A stretch of 64,000 bases of DNA from Moniliella sp. 'wahieum' (Eukaryota; Basidiomycota; Moniliellomycetes; Moniliellales; Moniliellaceae), in assembly GCA_003971905.1 (NCBI GenBank), contig RSEE01000020.1:496001-560000 (forward strand). Direction: 5' to 3'. Shown in pieces: positions 11,241-23,595 of this stretch; positions within the stretch are counted from its first letter, which is position 1; each line of letters opens with the position of its first letter. The translations under genes were made by a program, and so were the position numbers. The notes under the pieces were generated by a model. That model was given only the letters and a program-made list of their open reading frames with translations, was not told where the DNA came from and did not search any database.

Positions 11241-13176
11241 GTGGGTCGCGTGCGACCCGACGCGCCGCGACGGAACCCGACGGGACGGGGATGGGATGGG
11301 ATGGTCGCTCGCAGGCTGAACTAAGAAACATCCTTCGACTCCCCACCTCGAGTCGATCCTACCCCCCAGGTCCCTTTGGTGAGTGTGGGTAGGGATGATG
11401 GGGTTGGCTTGGGCTTGGGCTTGGGCTTGGGCTTGGGCTTGGGCTTGCTCCCCCTCCTCTCCTCTCCCCTCCCGTCCCCTTCTTTCCAGTCATCTCCCTC
11501 CATTTCCTTCCTCCATTCCACTTTTGCTTCATCCTTACTTCCTGTTACTAGTAGTCTCAGGCCTCATCCATCATTCGTGCCTTTTTTCATCCCATCCCGT
11601 GCTACCTCTCATCTCTTCTCATCATTTCTTCTCATCTCGTTGATCACCTCATCTCATTCCATCTTATCTCATGTTTTCCCATCTCATCTCATTTCATCTT
11701 ATCTCATCTTATCTATCCCATCTTATCCCATCTTATCCCTCATTAATCGTTCCTTCATGCTCTTGCTCAGACATCTTACTATTATTCCTCGTTTGATCTC
11801 GGCCTCTTCGTCTCTTCATCAGCTTCATCCTTACTTGTAAGGGTGCTCGACGCTGATGCACGTGACGCATGGTCGTAGGATGCAGTTCGGTTGGTCCACT
11901 GCATCATCGACATCATGCATCATGCATCATCCCCGCCACCCACACCATCGACCAGCCCATGACGTCATGTGCCAGGGGAGACTGGGGTGCTGAGGGCACT
12001 GAGGCCAACTGAGCCCCAGCGCGTCCTGATGCACCTGATGCCTCAGTCACCTAGTCACCAGTCAACGCCTCGGAACCAGACGGCTCCTGCCACTGAGTTA
12101 CCGCCGAGTGTGACATGTCCGTGACATGGGATGGTGCGCGACGGCGCCGGAGACTTGCCGGAGTCCACGGAGTCCGGACAGGTACGGGTGGCGACAACAG
12201 CAGTCTAGCTTAGGGCCTAGGCGCGCACCCCTGGCTCGGCCCAGGGACCGCCTCCCACATACACGGGCCCCCCAGCGTCTCAGAGTAGTATTACCGAGAG
12301 TACACTGAGTACTGGGACCACCAGCTTGGGTGATCGTCATCCGTCAACCGGTTTAGAGGACAGGGTCCACCATGTGACTTGCCCGCGCATATCACGCGCC
12401 CGCACAGGAGCAGTGTACCGCCTTGCGTCAGTCACCTGGGGGGTGGGCGACGGGCACTTCAATTAGGAAAATAGTTCACTGTGACTGAGTAGTAGGCGTC
12501 CCGCGTACCAGGCGGCAGCCATCCGGCGGAGAGGCAGAAGCGATGGGCTGTGGCCCGTGGTCGATGGAGGAAGGGGAAACCGGAGGGTGGATGGGTGACG
12601 CGCGAACGCGGCACGGGGCTTGAAAGTGGCTTGATTTCCAGGCTGGCCCAGGCGCAGTGTGGATTCAACGACCTGTTTAGCCGGCGCCAGGGTGGGCAGA
12701 CGGTTACTAGTAATGGGCATTTGGACTTTGGCTGTCGGCTGCGAGTTCTGGATCTCAGTGTCTGAGATCCGAGATGGCCACGCCAGGCAAGCGCCTGATC
12801 TAGTGGACGTTGGGGGCTGGTTGGGACCATTTCTAGGTTGCGGTAGGTTGCGGCAGTTGGCCACAGGGTGGTGACATTGACATGTTATGACGCCGTCTGG
12901 CAAATTGGTGTGCTCAGCTGAGCGTTGATAACTGATGCCACCCGCTGTATACCAAAACGTCGCCATGGACGATGGACCCGGCAATCCCCGGCCGGCCTCT
13001 GCCCGGCGGCTGCCACACTGCACAGAGCACATCATGCGTCATCGACGGCAGCCCCCATCACACATCCACCCCCCCCGCCTGCCCGTTCGATCTACGCGCT
13101 GTCCCTGGACGCTTCACGCGGCTATAACCACCCCGCCCCCTCTCTCCCTTCCCTCCCTCCAACCCACCTACCCACA
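11241..13176. other. Intergenic region, pyrimidine-rich then repeat-bearing
   Basis: It holds a TTGGGC hexamer array, a long T/C-rich tract of ATCTCATC-like words (about 11460-11830), ATGCATC direct repeats (11910-11930) and GAGTACT words near 12300. The open frames are low-complexity or unlike any protein I know. No gene is supported. Confidence 0.5.
11406..11448. repeat. TTGGGC hexanucleotide array
   Basis: Seven tandem copies of GGCTTG (TTGGGC) just downstream of the kelch-BTB stop codon. It resembles telomere-type repeats only superficially and is an internal microsatellite. Confidence 0.9.
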
Positions 13177-14522
13177 ATGACCGACACCCACCCGCCCTCC
13201 CAGGGGCCCATCCGCCGCCTCTCCAACGCCATCCGAAAGTCCATCCACCTCGGCCCGGCTCCCAGCCCGCCACCGACGCTCACCCTCCGCCTGCCACCCA
13301 GTCGGCCCCGCCTGCTGATGAGCCCGAGGGCCCCCACGAGCACCCCCCCACCCCTGCGGGCCAATCTGCCGGTGAATCCGCTTCCCCTGCCGCCCCCACA
13401 TCCGAAGACAGGCCCAACTTTCTCCGCCGCGTCCTGTCCCCCAGCAGCGTCACCTCTGAGCCCACGGCTGCCTCGTCCGAGGCCCAAGCCAACCTACCCA
13501 CCTCGCCCCATCATGCTCGTCACCCTTCTGACGCCCATGGCAAACGCTACGTCTTTACCTCGCCCGACGAGGACCAAGCCACGCCCTTTGACGTGTTGGC
13601 GGTGAACGATGTGGATGTGGAGCATACGACCCACTCCCCCAATGGCAATCCCGATGCGCTCCCCGCAGCAAATCCACCTACCAGGCCAACCCCTGTACCG
13701 CGTCGAAAGTCCCACGTCCAAAGAACCGCATCACCCGCAACGCAGCGTCACCCTCCTGGACACGGGGGACTTTGTACAAGATCATGTGCTCAAGGCGGCG
13801 GCGCGCTTGCGTCATCCGCGCCGTGCATCTGAAACGGCACCTTGGTGTGCCGACCAAGCCGGGTTGGAGCGAAAGCACACCGAGGTGGCCGACACGCATG
13901 CCCACGAAGCCTTAGCCCTCGAACGGGAAGAGGACCGAGCCAAGGCCGCGCGCCTAGAACAGGAGCGCCAAACCAAGCTCCACGAAAAAGAACTCGAGCG
14001 CCAGGCTAAGCAGCTCAAGAAAGAAGTTGAGCAACAGGAAAGAGCCGAACGACCTCATCGGTCAGCTACCATCACAGCCGCCGGCTTGGGCTTTGCCCAC
14101 CACTCCCACGCCTCCTCCAACCACCCGGAAGAAGGACAAGCGTCGCTGCAGCATGCTGCCACTGTTGCTCCTGGTTTCGTGTCCCATTCGAAGCATGAGC
14201 ATGACAACCAACGGCCCACGTCTCCTTCTGACGGCGAAGGTAGTGACTCGGGTCCTTCCCCACTGGGACGTTTGACACGTGTCTTTTCGCACAAATCTAC
14301 CTCCCCACCTCCCCCTGCTTCGGGGCCGGTACGTCACGATGGCCTAGTCCATGCGTTGGACACGGGCGACGTGGTGCAGGATACGGTATTGGGCGCGTTG
14401 GCGTGGGAAGACGGCGTTCGTCAGCGGCAGCTACCTCGCCCGTCGCATCGCCTAAGGCAACTGCGACCACCCCGGCCCAACCGGTCCCGTCCTTGGGTGA
14501 GAAGGTGGACGAGGCGCCGTAA
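13177..14522 (+). CDS. Unrecognised protein with coiled coil and duplicated LDTGDxVQD motif
   Basis: I do not recognise this gene. The ATG at 13177 opens MTDTHPPSQGPIRRLSNAIRKSIHLG, a basic amphipathic start after which the chain is Pro/Ser/Ala-rich. YVFTSPDEDQ and PFDVLAVNDVDVEH follow. A motif LLDTGDFVQDHVL appears at about 13753, then a long charged coiled coil (EREEDRAKAARLEQERQTK and onward, about 13860-14060), a Ser-rich segment, and a second motif copy ALDTGDVVQDTVL at about 14355. The reading ends in PAQPVPSLGEKVDEAP with a TAA at 14520-14522. The frame changes near 13260, 13640 and 14400. Nearest neighbours are far apart and no operon-like link is expected. The paired motifs suggest a repeated binding module, but that is inference. 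Confidence 0.58.
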
Positions 14523-16709
14523 GATCCTACGGGCGCACCATCGTCCATCGAGGTTAACGTCAGTAATCAGTACTCAGCCTTTGAAGCTTGAAGCGCTTGC
14601 CTTGCATGTTGGTCTCTGTTTCAGGACCTGGTCCAGGGAGGCACAGCACAAATCCACAAATCAAATACTTTGGATTCCTTTTTCTTGTTTCTTGCAGCCA
14701 GCCAATTGAAGCACGGGGGAGGGCAAAAACAACAACGACCTCGTCTCCTCCCGCTAGCTGGTTCTCTTGACCCAGTTCTACCGCCCCACCCCCACCCCCA
14801 CTCCTTCTGGGACTGGTTGGGCTCGGAGGGCATTCTCATCGATCTCACTGGGCCCGTCCGGTGCCGGACGGGCTGTTGCGTGTTTGACAAGAACGGTCTC
14901 TTCTTCTTTACTTCTTGCTTCGCTACTTTCTACTTACGTGCCTACTCTAGTATAACTGCCTGCGGCTTATTGTCCCAAGCCGGATGTGAATACTGTCATG
15001 GCATTGCATAACAAATTGGCATAGTAATGTCTGCCTTCCCCAGGGAATCAACAGCATACCTGATGCATATATCATGCAGTGATGCCGCTGTTCAGGTTAT
15101 CTCATCAGGTAGGGGAGCAAGAGATTCATGAAGCCATCTTGGGTAAATAGTATCGACCAAGCTGCAACAACATCATTATATTGCACGACTCACAACTGGT
15201 GGGAACAGCATATACATAAACATATAGATATAGTATCCCTTGCCGCGGGACGAACAATGAAGACTGGGCTTCCCCTGCTCGACCACTGCGCTTGCAGGCG
15301 TGGAGAGAGATTGGCACTCCGATTCGGGATTGGGGACCGCGTTCTGTGCCACATGATCAGGTCTTGGGTGGTCAGTCCCCCAAGGTCACGTACCAGGCGA
15401 GTGGCAGATCGCGGCCTTGACGTAGACCTTGGCCCCCAGGGAAGACAGTAGGCATGCCAGTGGAGCCTGAGGGCTCCTTAGTTAGCATTCGCTACAGCCC
15501 ACCTTCAATTGCCCGTGTCGCGTTGTCGTCCGAAGTGAGAACGAACGCGCGTCTCCCCTTGACTGTGTGAGTCTTTGATCTTTTTGCATGTTAGCGTGCA
15601 ATGGGACAGCTTGGCTGCGACGAACGAAGGACACTATCGGAGATTGGATTGACTATGATAATCAGTGTGCGTGGGGGGGCATCCGTCCATGGTCTGTCAA
15701 TGATGATGAGTAATGATTCTTGGAGAATGACCTTCACGGACCCCGATCCAGATGGCAGGTGGCTTGTGCGGTCTAGCGGCAGAGTCGTTCGGATCCGCAA
15801 CGTGCATCGTGCACATCACTCGTTCACTATAATTCCTATGGAGTCAATTCTTTTTGTGTGGTTGGCCGATCATGCAGTGGGACAAGCCGGCAGACTGGAT
15901 GTTAAGACCGAGGAGGTGTAATTGGACTTGGAACAGTGACTCTCTTCCTAGTGGGATCTACTAGGCTGTGCTTCATCAGTACTCATGCGATTGGAGACGA
16001 TGAACAAAGAAAGAAGGGAATCGGAAAAAAGAGGGCAGGGGCGACGTAGGATGCACACGCTAGCTCGCAGAGCAATGTGCCAGGATTTTGGTTGGTTGGT
16101 TGTGTTGACCGCGTAGTACGGCCATGGTTAAAGAAGGTAGGAGAGTGGTTTGCAAGAGAAGCGATAGTGTCGAGGGATAAGGAAAGGGGCAAGGGAAAGA
16201 GGACAGGACATAGGAAAGGCGAGAGGGGGAAATGTGATGATACGACAGACGATTTGACGAGATGTGACGATGCGATGATGCGAACGAAAATGGGTTGCGG
16301 CTGCCAGAGCACGCGGGGGATGCAGGAACGAAAGCGGAGGAAGCAGTAGAGAGAGGAAAGAGTGATGTTCGGTGAAGATACGACGAGGAGCAAAAAAAAA
16401 GAAAGAAGAAAAAACAAAGAAAATACCCGACGGTTCCCATCCCGACAGTGGTAGTACGTTATCGCACCACCTGCGAAGGAGTTGGGACTGGAGCATGGCA
16501 CGCTACGAACGTGGGGTAGGAGAAGGCGGGTCGTGCTGAGCTTCAGGACCAGAGGTTCCGAAGGTAGGTTTTGCAGTACGACCCTCGTGCAAAATGGCAA
16601 CAAAGCAAAAGGAAGGCAGAGTGTCCTTCCCCTGTGTTCGGGGCGTCCCATCCCTCCTGTGGTCTGCAAGTACGACGAGGGGAAGCGGTGGATAAAGGTA
16701 GGCAACGCC
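14523..16709. other. Intergenic region between two convergent genes
   Basis: This stretch separates the coiled-coil gene (+) from the ECL1-like gene (-). It contains the 3' flanks of both and no ORF with recognisable protein features. The part from 16000 to 16450 is purine-rich on the + strand. Confidence 0.45.
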
Positions 16710-17390
16710 TTATGGTCCATGACGACAGGAGGTGGGAGAGGTGCCTTGAACGGCCCCATGGCACGCGGGGAACGACGATCCATCAGCGCTGCAGGTAGAT
16801 GGAGCTGCTGGCAGGCATCCACCGTACTCCTGTTGGAACGACGGGAACGGGAACGGGAACAAGTGGACGGCGTAGCGGGTCCGTCCCACTCGTCCGTGCG
16901 TTCGGTCCAAGCAGAATTGCCCCGGTCGTCGTAGAGCAACGCGAGGAAGACCGTACGGAGCTGGACCGAACCGAGCCCGAGCTCCGACGCGCAAACAGGA
17001 AATTGCACCCGAGGGAGGCACCTGTAAACTTCCTGCATCCGCACCTCGACATTCCGTCGAACAGTACAGTTCTCGCGTTGCAGACACTGGTTGCGCACAC
17101 ACCGTGCACACGTGCGCCAACCAATCGGTATCCGCTTGGGCTTTCATCAGCGCAGCATGAACTTGGGTGCTAGATCGCTTGGTTCGTCGTATCCGTTGGC
17201 CCGAGGAGCGACACGTGGCCTTTCCTCCACCTTGTAAAGCAGAGGGCGAGGGAGGGGGGGTGAGGTGCGCTTTGGGAACTGGCTTGCTGGGTGCGGTGGG
17301 AGAGGACGCGGGTGGCTGTGGTTGTGGTAATGGCTGTGGCTGTTGGTGTGGTACACGCGTTCGACCAGTTGTAGCTGCGACAGCCGTCAT
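16710..17390 (-). CDS. ECL1-like (life-span regulatory factor) zinc-finger protein
   Basis: Small putative zinc-binding regulator. The ATG at 17390 opens MTAVAATTGRTRVPHQQPQP followed by a Gln/Pro-rich stretch and a basic patch RIRRTKRSS. The diagnostic part is HVCTVCAQPVSATRELYCST followed by ECRGAD, that is CxxC-x11-CxxxC with the YCSxxCR signature of the fungal Ecl1 family, whose yeast members influence chronological life span. After this finger the frame is uncertain. The open frame goes on to 16710 but another frame (to about 16783) also reads plausibly, so the C-terminus is not settled. Family members are usually short, which fits. It could instead be an unrelated treble-clef finger. 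Confidence 0.48.
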   Translation of the reverse strand: MTAVAATTGRTRVPHQQPQPLPQPQPPASSPTAPSKPVPKAHLTPPPSPSALQGGGKATCRSSGQRIRRTKRSSTQVHAALMKAQADTDWLAHVCTVCAQPVSATRELYCSTECRGADAGSLQVPPSGAISCLRVGARARFGPAPYGLPRVALRRPGQFCLDRTHGRVGRTRYAVHLFPFPFPSFQQEYGGCLPAAPSTCSADGSSFPACHGAVQGTSPTSCRHGP

Positions 17391-17689
17391 GGCAGAGAGT
17401 TGGTGGCGTTGTGCAAAGTAAGGTGGAAGTCGGAAGAAAGGGTGCGAGGTGCCAGGTGCGAGATGGGGATTCAGGTGCTGCACTGTTGTGCCCTCCGTCC
17501 TCACACAGTATACTACTCAGGAGTACTCAATACTCAGTTCAGCCAGAACGATCGTCGACTCCTCAGCGCCTCAACCCTTTCAGTCCCCTCAGCCCCGCAG
17601 GCCTCTAGCCCTCAAGCCTCGGCGTTGAAAAGGTCTGAGCCAACGAGAGAAAAAAAACCAAGGTAAACAGCGATCGGCGTGTGCTGGGC

Positions 17690-17835
17690 ACGCAGGCACG
17701 TGCCGCGTCACCGCGTCACTACCTTGTCACTAGTCACCATCACTACTAGGCTTGTACTAGTCACTAGTCACTCTAGTCGCACACTAGTGACTCGTCCTGT
17801 AGCCAACTAGTCGTTCGCACTTGCACTAGTACGAC
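17690..17835. repeat. GTCACTA/TAGTGAC heptamer cluster
   Basis: Many direct and inverted copies of GTCACTA and ACTAGTCAC. ACTAGT is itself palindromic, so the cluster can pair with itself. The same words recur near 19225, 19300, 26695 and 27608. Confidence 0.85.
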
Positions 17836-18265
17836 CTAGTCCCCGCGAGCACACACTGGCGGTGCAAAAGTGAAACGCGGGCTGGCATGCGGGGGGAGGG
17901 GCAGGGGTGGCGGTGGTGCTTCTGCGGGTACTCGATAATCGGAAACAGGAGCGATGGCACAGCTGCACAGGCAGTGTGGCCGGTGGCAGTGGAGGGAAGG
18001 GGCAACAGAGGGCTGGGAGGGGCGATGGAGGAAAGAGGGGTTCGAAATCACATGCACAGGGCATTCGCAGGACGTGTGAGCGGACGGATGATGCGATCCG
18101 ATCTGCCCTGTCTCTCTCTTGCCCAGATGGACAGGGCAGAGGAGCCCAAGGTTCAACGTTCACGTCGATGAAGTGGATGAAGGCAGTGAAGGATGGAATC
18201 GAACGAGCAGGGTACTCAACTGAGTACTGAGTCTCAGTACTCATGTACTGATGCAGACGTTCGAT

Positions 18266-18298
18266 CAATGATGCATGATGCATGATGCATGATGCACA
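18266..18298. repeat. ATGATGC tandem array
   Basis: Four tandem copies of ATGATGC. A shorter relative in the opposite orientation lies near 11910-11930. It is flanked on the left by GAGTACT palindromes (18205-18250). Confidence 0.85.
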
Positions 18299-19221
18299 TG
18301 ATGTTGAACAACCGAACGGGGGTCGGATCTCGGCGGTGTTCTTGCCTCGCCCAGCTTCCTGCTTTCAGCGCAATTCCTTGCATTTACCCGATGCCGGGCC
18401 GGGAGGCACAAGCACAGTGTGACTTCGGCCGCGGCATGCGGGGATCCTCGATATTCGATCATCGATCAACTTGATCGTCGAAGGTCGAAGTGGGCCCGTG
18501 GCGCGTGGTGGCACCTGGCGGCACTAGTCACATGGGCCATGTCGTACGGAGTTTGTTGCTTCAAAAAGTTGTGTGGAAGAAAGTTGTGGAACTTGAAGCT
18601 AGCTTGAAGCTAAAAAAAAAAAGCCTCAAGCAGCGGTATTGTATCTGGATGCATGCCCTCTCTCCGACCTTGGGTCCGATCAACCCCATCCGGCCAAAGG
18701 TCCAAGGCCTACCGATGGCTGATCAAATTGATCCAAATTGATTGTCTCCAGCATGCTCCTCGCGGTGCAGAGAGATAAGTGTTGGAGATCCAATCCCATT
18801 CCACTGGTGCTACTTCCATTTCTTTAGAAGTTACTTCTGTTACTTCATTCGCAGGCAGTTGCCTTGTTGAGTAGGTTGAGCGTTCAAGTTGAACTCAACA
18901 TTGGGGCCACCCGGTCACGGCTGCACCACTACTTAGTACTGACCATTCGCAAAAGAGAAAAGAAAGACAGCGCCATGCCTTGGCGTTGGTGTGGCATGTG
19001 ACATGCATGTGTGGCATGCGAGCATCGCTGAGGCTCAGCGATGAGGCTCATCGCTTAGCCGCTCATCGATCTCATCCATCATTTTCCCTTTTCACGCCCT
19101 CCGGTTACATGTTACAGGTTATACACAGAAGAAACCCTTTCGTGCATAGTCAGCGAATGTTCATTGGTGTCATCCATGCCTTCTACATCGATCATCAATT
19201 TCATCCCCCCGCATATTGTGA

Positions 19222-19325
19222 CCAGTGACTAGTGACTAGTGACTGGCACACATGATGGCACGTGCGTGTGTTGTCACTAGCTTGCCACCTTGTCACTCAC
19301 TAGTCACTAGTCACTAGTCGCTTGA
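19222..19325. repeat. Second GTCACTA-type heptamer cluster
   Basis: Tandem GTGACTA (19222-19245) is followed after about 50 bp by tandem TAGTCAC in the opposite orientation (19295-19320). The two arms form an imperfect inverted repeat of a 7-bp unit. Confidence 0.8.
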
Positions 19326-20916
19326 CTATAGTCCCTAATCGGCTCGCTACGCTATAGCTGCTACTGCTACGGCAGGTATGAGTATAGCCTGGTATAGCAC
19401 ACGGAAGAGTGACTCTTCAAGCTTCAAGTGAGCTTGAAAAGCTCGATTGGCAAGCTATATTGTTCAATAGCCAGGCTAGTTCAGAGCAAATAGTGGCAGT
19501 CACTATGTTGTCTAGGGAACGCTGGGCAAGGGAGCTGATGAGACTGGAGTCCGGATGGTCCTCGAGGGTGATGCAATCGCACTGGTGGTGATGGTGGTGG
19601 TCTAAGCCAACCAGCAACGCCTAGTACAGAGGAACATCAAGCAACGAGTCGCCACCAGGGGCTAAGCTGCGGAACAGGGAAAAACAGGAGAGAGAAAACA
19701 ACGGAACTCCCAGGCCTGAGGAGGAACTGAAGGGGCATTGGCCAAAGCACGAACCACCCGATGGCTCAACACGAGCGTGTCATCGAATGCCCACAGACTG
19801 CGACCCACTTCTGGCTCATAACCATCAGGTAACATTGGTTTTTCGACGTGGCGCGAGGAGGCACACGCGACTTGCCAGTTGGCTGAGAAGCTGAAAGCGG
19901 GATACGGGAGCTGGAGGGCGAGGTCGAGGAGCGGGGGAGCCACTACAAGAGAAGAGAAGTCATCTGTGTACGGGGTTGATCAATTGGCGAGAACAGGAGA
20001 GGAGGACGCCAATGGACCATGGAGGAAAAACTACGAACCATTGCTTATAGACAGGGAAACAACGCAATAGAGGAAGAACATGGGACATGCAGGGAAGAAC
20101 AAGGGCAATATGGTTGCCGCACGGGCCACCTAGAAAGGGAAGGTAAACCAGCACGGGACGATTATATCGTCGCAAAGGAAAATACTGACAATGGGGCGAC
20201 CACGCGGTGGCGACCGGTTCACCTGGGAAAGAGGCGACCATTGTCGCACAGACACACGTACTAGGACTGGGGATGGCTCTCTGGTGTTTGTGCTGTCCAC
20301 CACGAACTGTCGGATTTAATTTGGTCTGACCCGATGCTCACGCCTTGCTGGGCAGGCAGCTCACCTTGTACTCCCAGAAGGAGGCGGCGTTGTCGGTTAG
20401 ACCAACCTGGGGGCGGGGTGAGGAAGGCGAAGTGAGCGCGTAGAAGGCTTGGCCAAGAGAACGGATACGTCATTGACGGCTCGTCCCAACAGGAGCGTGC
20501 TCGGACTGGGGTGGCCGTACCGGTGCGCGCGCTGCAAGGGGCTGCTGTTATGTAGTTTTTCTGCTTTGGGGCGCTGGCTGGCGGCGATGTGGGGGGGTGC
20601 TAGGGCTGCCCCCTGTTGGCCCTGGCGGGCATGAAATTTGAACGAACGCCGCGAACGAGCGAGGGCGCTGTGCCGGGGCGGGGGGCCGTGGCGCGGGGTG
20701 CGCCGCAGCTCCGACGGCCTGGCAGCGGCAGTCCTGCGGCTGCTCCGCTGCGCTGCCACGGATTGCTGCGGGCACCCCAAGGCCTAACCCCGCGGGGCGG
20801 CTGGTGCGCGCGCTCGCTTGCAGCCCGCTGGATGCGGCCCGCCACCACCGCTGTTCGGCTGCGCGCCCATCGACCATCCCCCGCTGGCTCTCGCGTTGGC
20901 CTGCGCGTGCTCCGCC

Positions 20917-23302
20917 ATGCGCACCGTCTGTGTTGCCTGCCGCGCACGCAAAGTCAAGTGCGTCGCCCTGCCCGCCCAGCACCACCCCCACCCCCCGCCC
21001 AGCTGCCAGTTCTGCCACTCGCTCGGCATCCCCTGCCGCCCCGCCCAGCGCCAGCCCGCCGCCGCCGCCGCCCTCCCCACCCGTCCGCGCGCCTCGCCAG
21101 CCCGCCGCCCATACCCCCTCCGCCTCCTATCCTCCCCCCGCCCCGTGCTACCCTGCCCGCCGCTGCCCAAGGGCGCCACAAGCGCGCAAACGCATCATGG
21201 CCCTGCTCCAGCAAGAACTCGTCACGCCCTCCACCCCCGCTGATCCTACTCCGTCCGAGGAACCACAGCTCCCCCCTCCCTCTCCGGGTTGTGCCAGCCT
21301 GTGCGGCGTGCCGGGCCTGACGCGTCCCGTGCTCGACGCGTGCATCGACCAGTACTTTGGCGCGGTTGGCACGTGTGTATCCCTTGAGCATGCCCCAATC
21401 GTACTTTATGCAGCGCTACCACCTTGCCATGCGCCCCTCCGCTGCCCCCTCCCCTTCGAGCGACACAGCGTCCATCCGGTCGATCCAGTCGATCCGGCGC
21501 CCTACAGCCAATCTTGATTCTTGCCGTCGCCAGCCAGGGGGCCTCGTCGCCCCACCTCAAACCCTGGTCCGAACGCTTACATGAGCGTGCGTATGCCCTG
21601 GCGACCGACTCCACAGTGCTCGAGGAGAGGAGAGAAACGGATGCGGTCGAAGCTATTTTCATCCTGGATCGTGCGGTGGGCGGAGGAAGCAGCAAGGCAA
21701 GGGAGCATATGCCCACTATGTTCGCTCGCCCCTCCACCATCCATCTCGGGATAAGTGCTTCCCTGTCGAATTTGCCCTGTACCATCACCTCAACGAGCCT
21801 AGTTGCCTCACAAGTTTTCTCGCCCCTCGAGACGGAACGACGGGCAGTGTGTTTGGACGTTGTGGGTGTTTGATGCACTGCGGAGCGCATCGACGGGCGT
21901 CATGTTTCGCGTCGCGGGACGAACAGGTGGGATGGCCGTTGGACTGGCTAATTTGGGCGAACGAAGTCGACCGTGGTCATGCTGGGGGAGATGTGTCGGT
22001 CGATTTGTCGGCAAGTCTTGTCACCAGCGGCGCGAGGGGGTAAGTGGTGGTAAGTTGGATGTGACCACCGCACTGGCCCTCGTGGACGAAGCACGTGCGC
22101 TTCCGATCAAGATGGAGGTCGATCTCGACTTGGTCACACGCCTAGACGGGAAGGGCGACGAACATTCTGCTCCCCCACCCGACCCGGCGGGTCTGGCAAT
22201 GACGGATGACCAAGTGCTGCGTTAGACGAAAAAGATCAATTTTCTGGTCGAGTGCCAATGGATCGTTTTACTGCTGTGGGTCACGTTTCATGCTACCCCG
22301 CTTCTCAAGGGTCGGTGGCTTGGCGTGGCCAAAGTGGATGCCGAGGTTCAACTGAGCGCGCACGCAGGCCCACCTTGCCCAAGTCCTGATCAAGCCCCAA
22401 AACCGACCCCGATACGTACCCCGTTTGTACGGGACATTATGGCTGCGTTCGTCCGATGTGGTGCGGATGATGGCTCTCGAACGAACCGAAGCGTCCTTGG
22501 GCACTACGACGGCGGGGGTGGAAAGGAGATGACGTCGTTGCAAGACCATTCGAGTCCACTTTGTCCGTGCCATGCTCCGTCCGCCCGTGGAGAGGGAACA
22601 CACGACGGAACCCCCTCCTCCTCTACCGTAGTTCACTTGCCCACCATTGCTTCCACCTTGTTCATGCGCTTCACATTCTCCCGGCCCTGCCAGGATCGAA
22701 GGATGGGTTGGTGGACGCGCTACGCTCCCTCGTCCGCCGGGCCCAACGCGCTTCCGCTTCTCACCCTACCGCACATATCCCACCTACCCCACCAGCCCCA
22801 CCTCTTCCTTCCCTCTCGTTCGTCCCACCCCCGGACGGGGAGGACGCAACACAGGCGCCCCCTCCCCTCAGTCCCATCCTCCCGGCTCTGGGTTCGACGT
22901 TGAATGGGACGTTGAATTGGACCGTCCAGACCCCTTCGAGCGGGAGCCATGACGGCCACCATCCCACCACGAGGACCGCCAGGCCGACAATCCCGACTCC
23001 CACCGACGCAAGTACCGTGGCCAGTACTACTGCCGGCAGTACTACCCGCCGCCAGTGGGATACCGATCGGCTTGCCTGACCCACTGTTGGACCTGGACCG
23101 CTTGTGGTCCGGGTCGGACGAGGCAGCGTTGGACCCCGCCAACTTGTTCCCGGCCGTTCCGGACGAAGGGCCAGACGAGGGACCGGACGAGGCAGGACTT
23201 ACCCCGCTCCTGTTCCCGCTGGACATGCTAGCTCCACCAACGGGTTGGGATGCTTCCACTTCTGCTTCTGCCACGTCTACTTCGGCTTCCCGGATGGGGT
23301 AG
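20917..23302 (+). CDS. Zn2Cys6 fungal transcription factor
   Basis: Binuclear zinc-cluster transcription factor, nuclear and DNA-binding. The ATG at 20917 puts the cluster at the extreme N-terminus: CVACRARKVKC then CQFCHSLGIPC, with Cys at residues 5, 8, 15, 30, 33 and 40 and an unusually long His/Pro-rich loop of 14 residues. A Pro/Ala linker follows. The fungal-specific regulatory domain begins near 21290: GLTRPVLDACIDQYFGAVG, then LILAVASQGASSPHLKPWSE, RLHERAYALATDSTVLEER, DAVEAIFIL, and later VWTLWVFDALRSAS. The C-terminal part is Asp/Pro/Ser-rich (LPDPLLDLDRLWSG, VPDEGPDEGPDEAG) and stops at 23302. Many frame changes occur between 21080 and 22950, so the middle is approximate. Target genes cannot be inferred, since the neighbours form no obvious pathway cluster. 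Confidence 0.75.
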
Positions 23303-23595
23303 CGGTAGGCGTAGGCGACAGTTGGGCTGAGTGGGCTCCGTGGTTGTCCCGTCAGGGATCGAGGTGGGGTTGGGCTTGTTGAGGTCCTATTTTGGTCCGA
23401 TGGCGGGTGCAGGTGAGGAGGTAAGGAGGTGAGGAGGGAAGTAGGTGAGGACAAGGGGGTAGAGATTGGTGTGGATGTGAGTGTGGAGGAGAGCCACACT
23501 AGTCGCTGGCAAGTCACAGAACAGCCACAGTAGAAGTGTTCATCAGGTTAAGGGTGCAAGGTACCATGCGAGACAAGGTACCATGCGAGACGAGA

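Larger units (their letters stand above)
17391..20916. other. Intergenic region rich in short palindromic repeats
   Basis: This 3.5-kb region carries GTCACTA and GAGTACT repeat clusters, an ATGATGC array and a group of AT-richer segments around 18800-19400. Minus-strand open frames near 19662-20241 show no domain I can name. No gene is supported. The last 300 bp probably contain the promoter of the Zn2Cys6 gene. Confidence 0.45.

Noticed and set aside
11406-11448. Possible telomeric repeat
   Set aside because: The unit TTGGGC is not the usual fungal TTAGGG, the array has only seven units, and it lies between genes.
11376-11840. 154-codon frame rich in Ser, Leu, His and Pro
   Set aside because: It is the translation of a TTGGGC array and a pyrimidine tract, that is low-complexity DNA rather than a gene.
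15983-17098. 371-codon minus-strand frame
   Set aside because: It overlaps the ECL1-like gene and its 3' flank. The part beyond the zinc finger is a poly-pyrimidine translation (FFLLSFFLLLVV) with no protein signature.
17690-19325. CRISPR-like repeat arrays
   Set aside because: Repeats are 7 bp, irregularly spaced and palindromic, with no regular spacers. The genome is eukaryotic.
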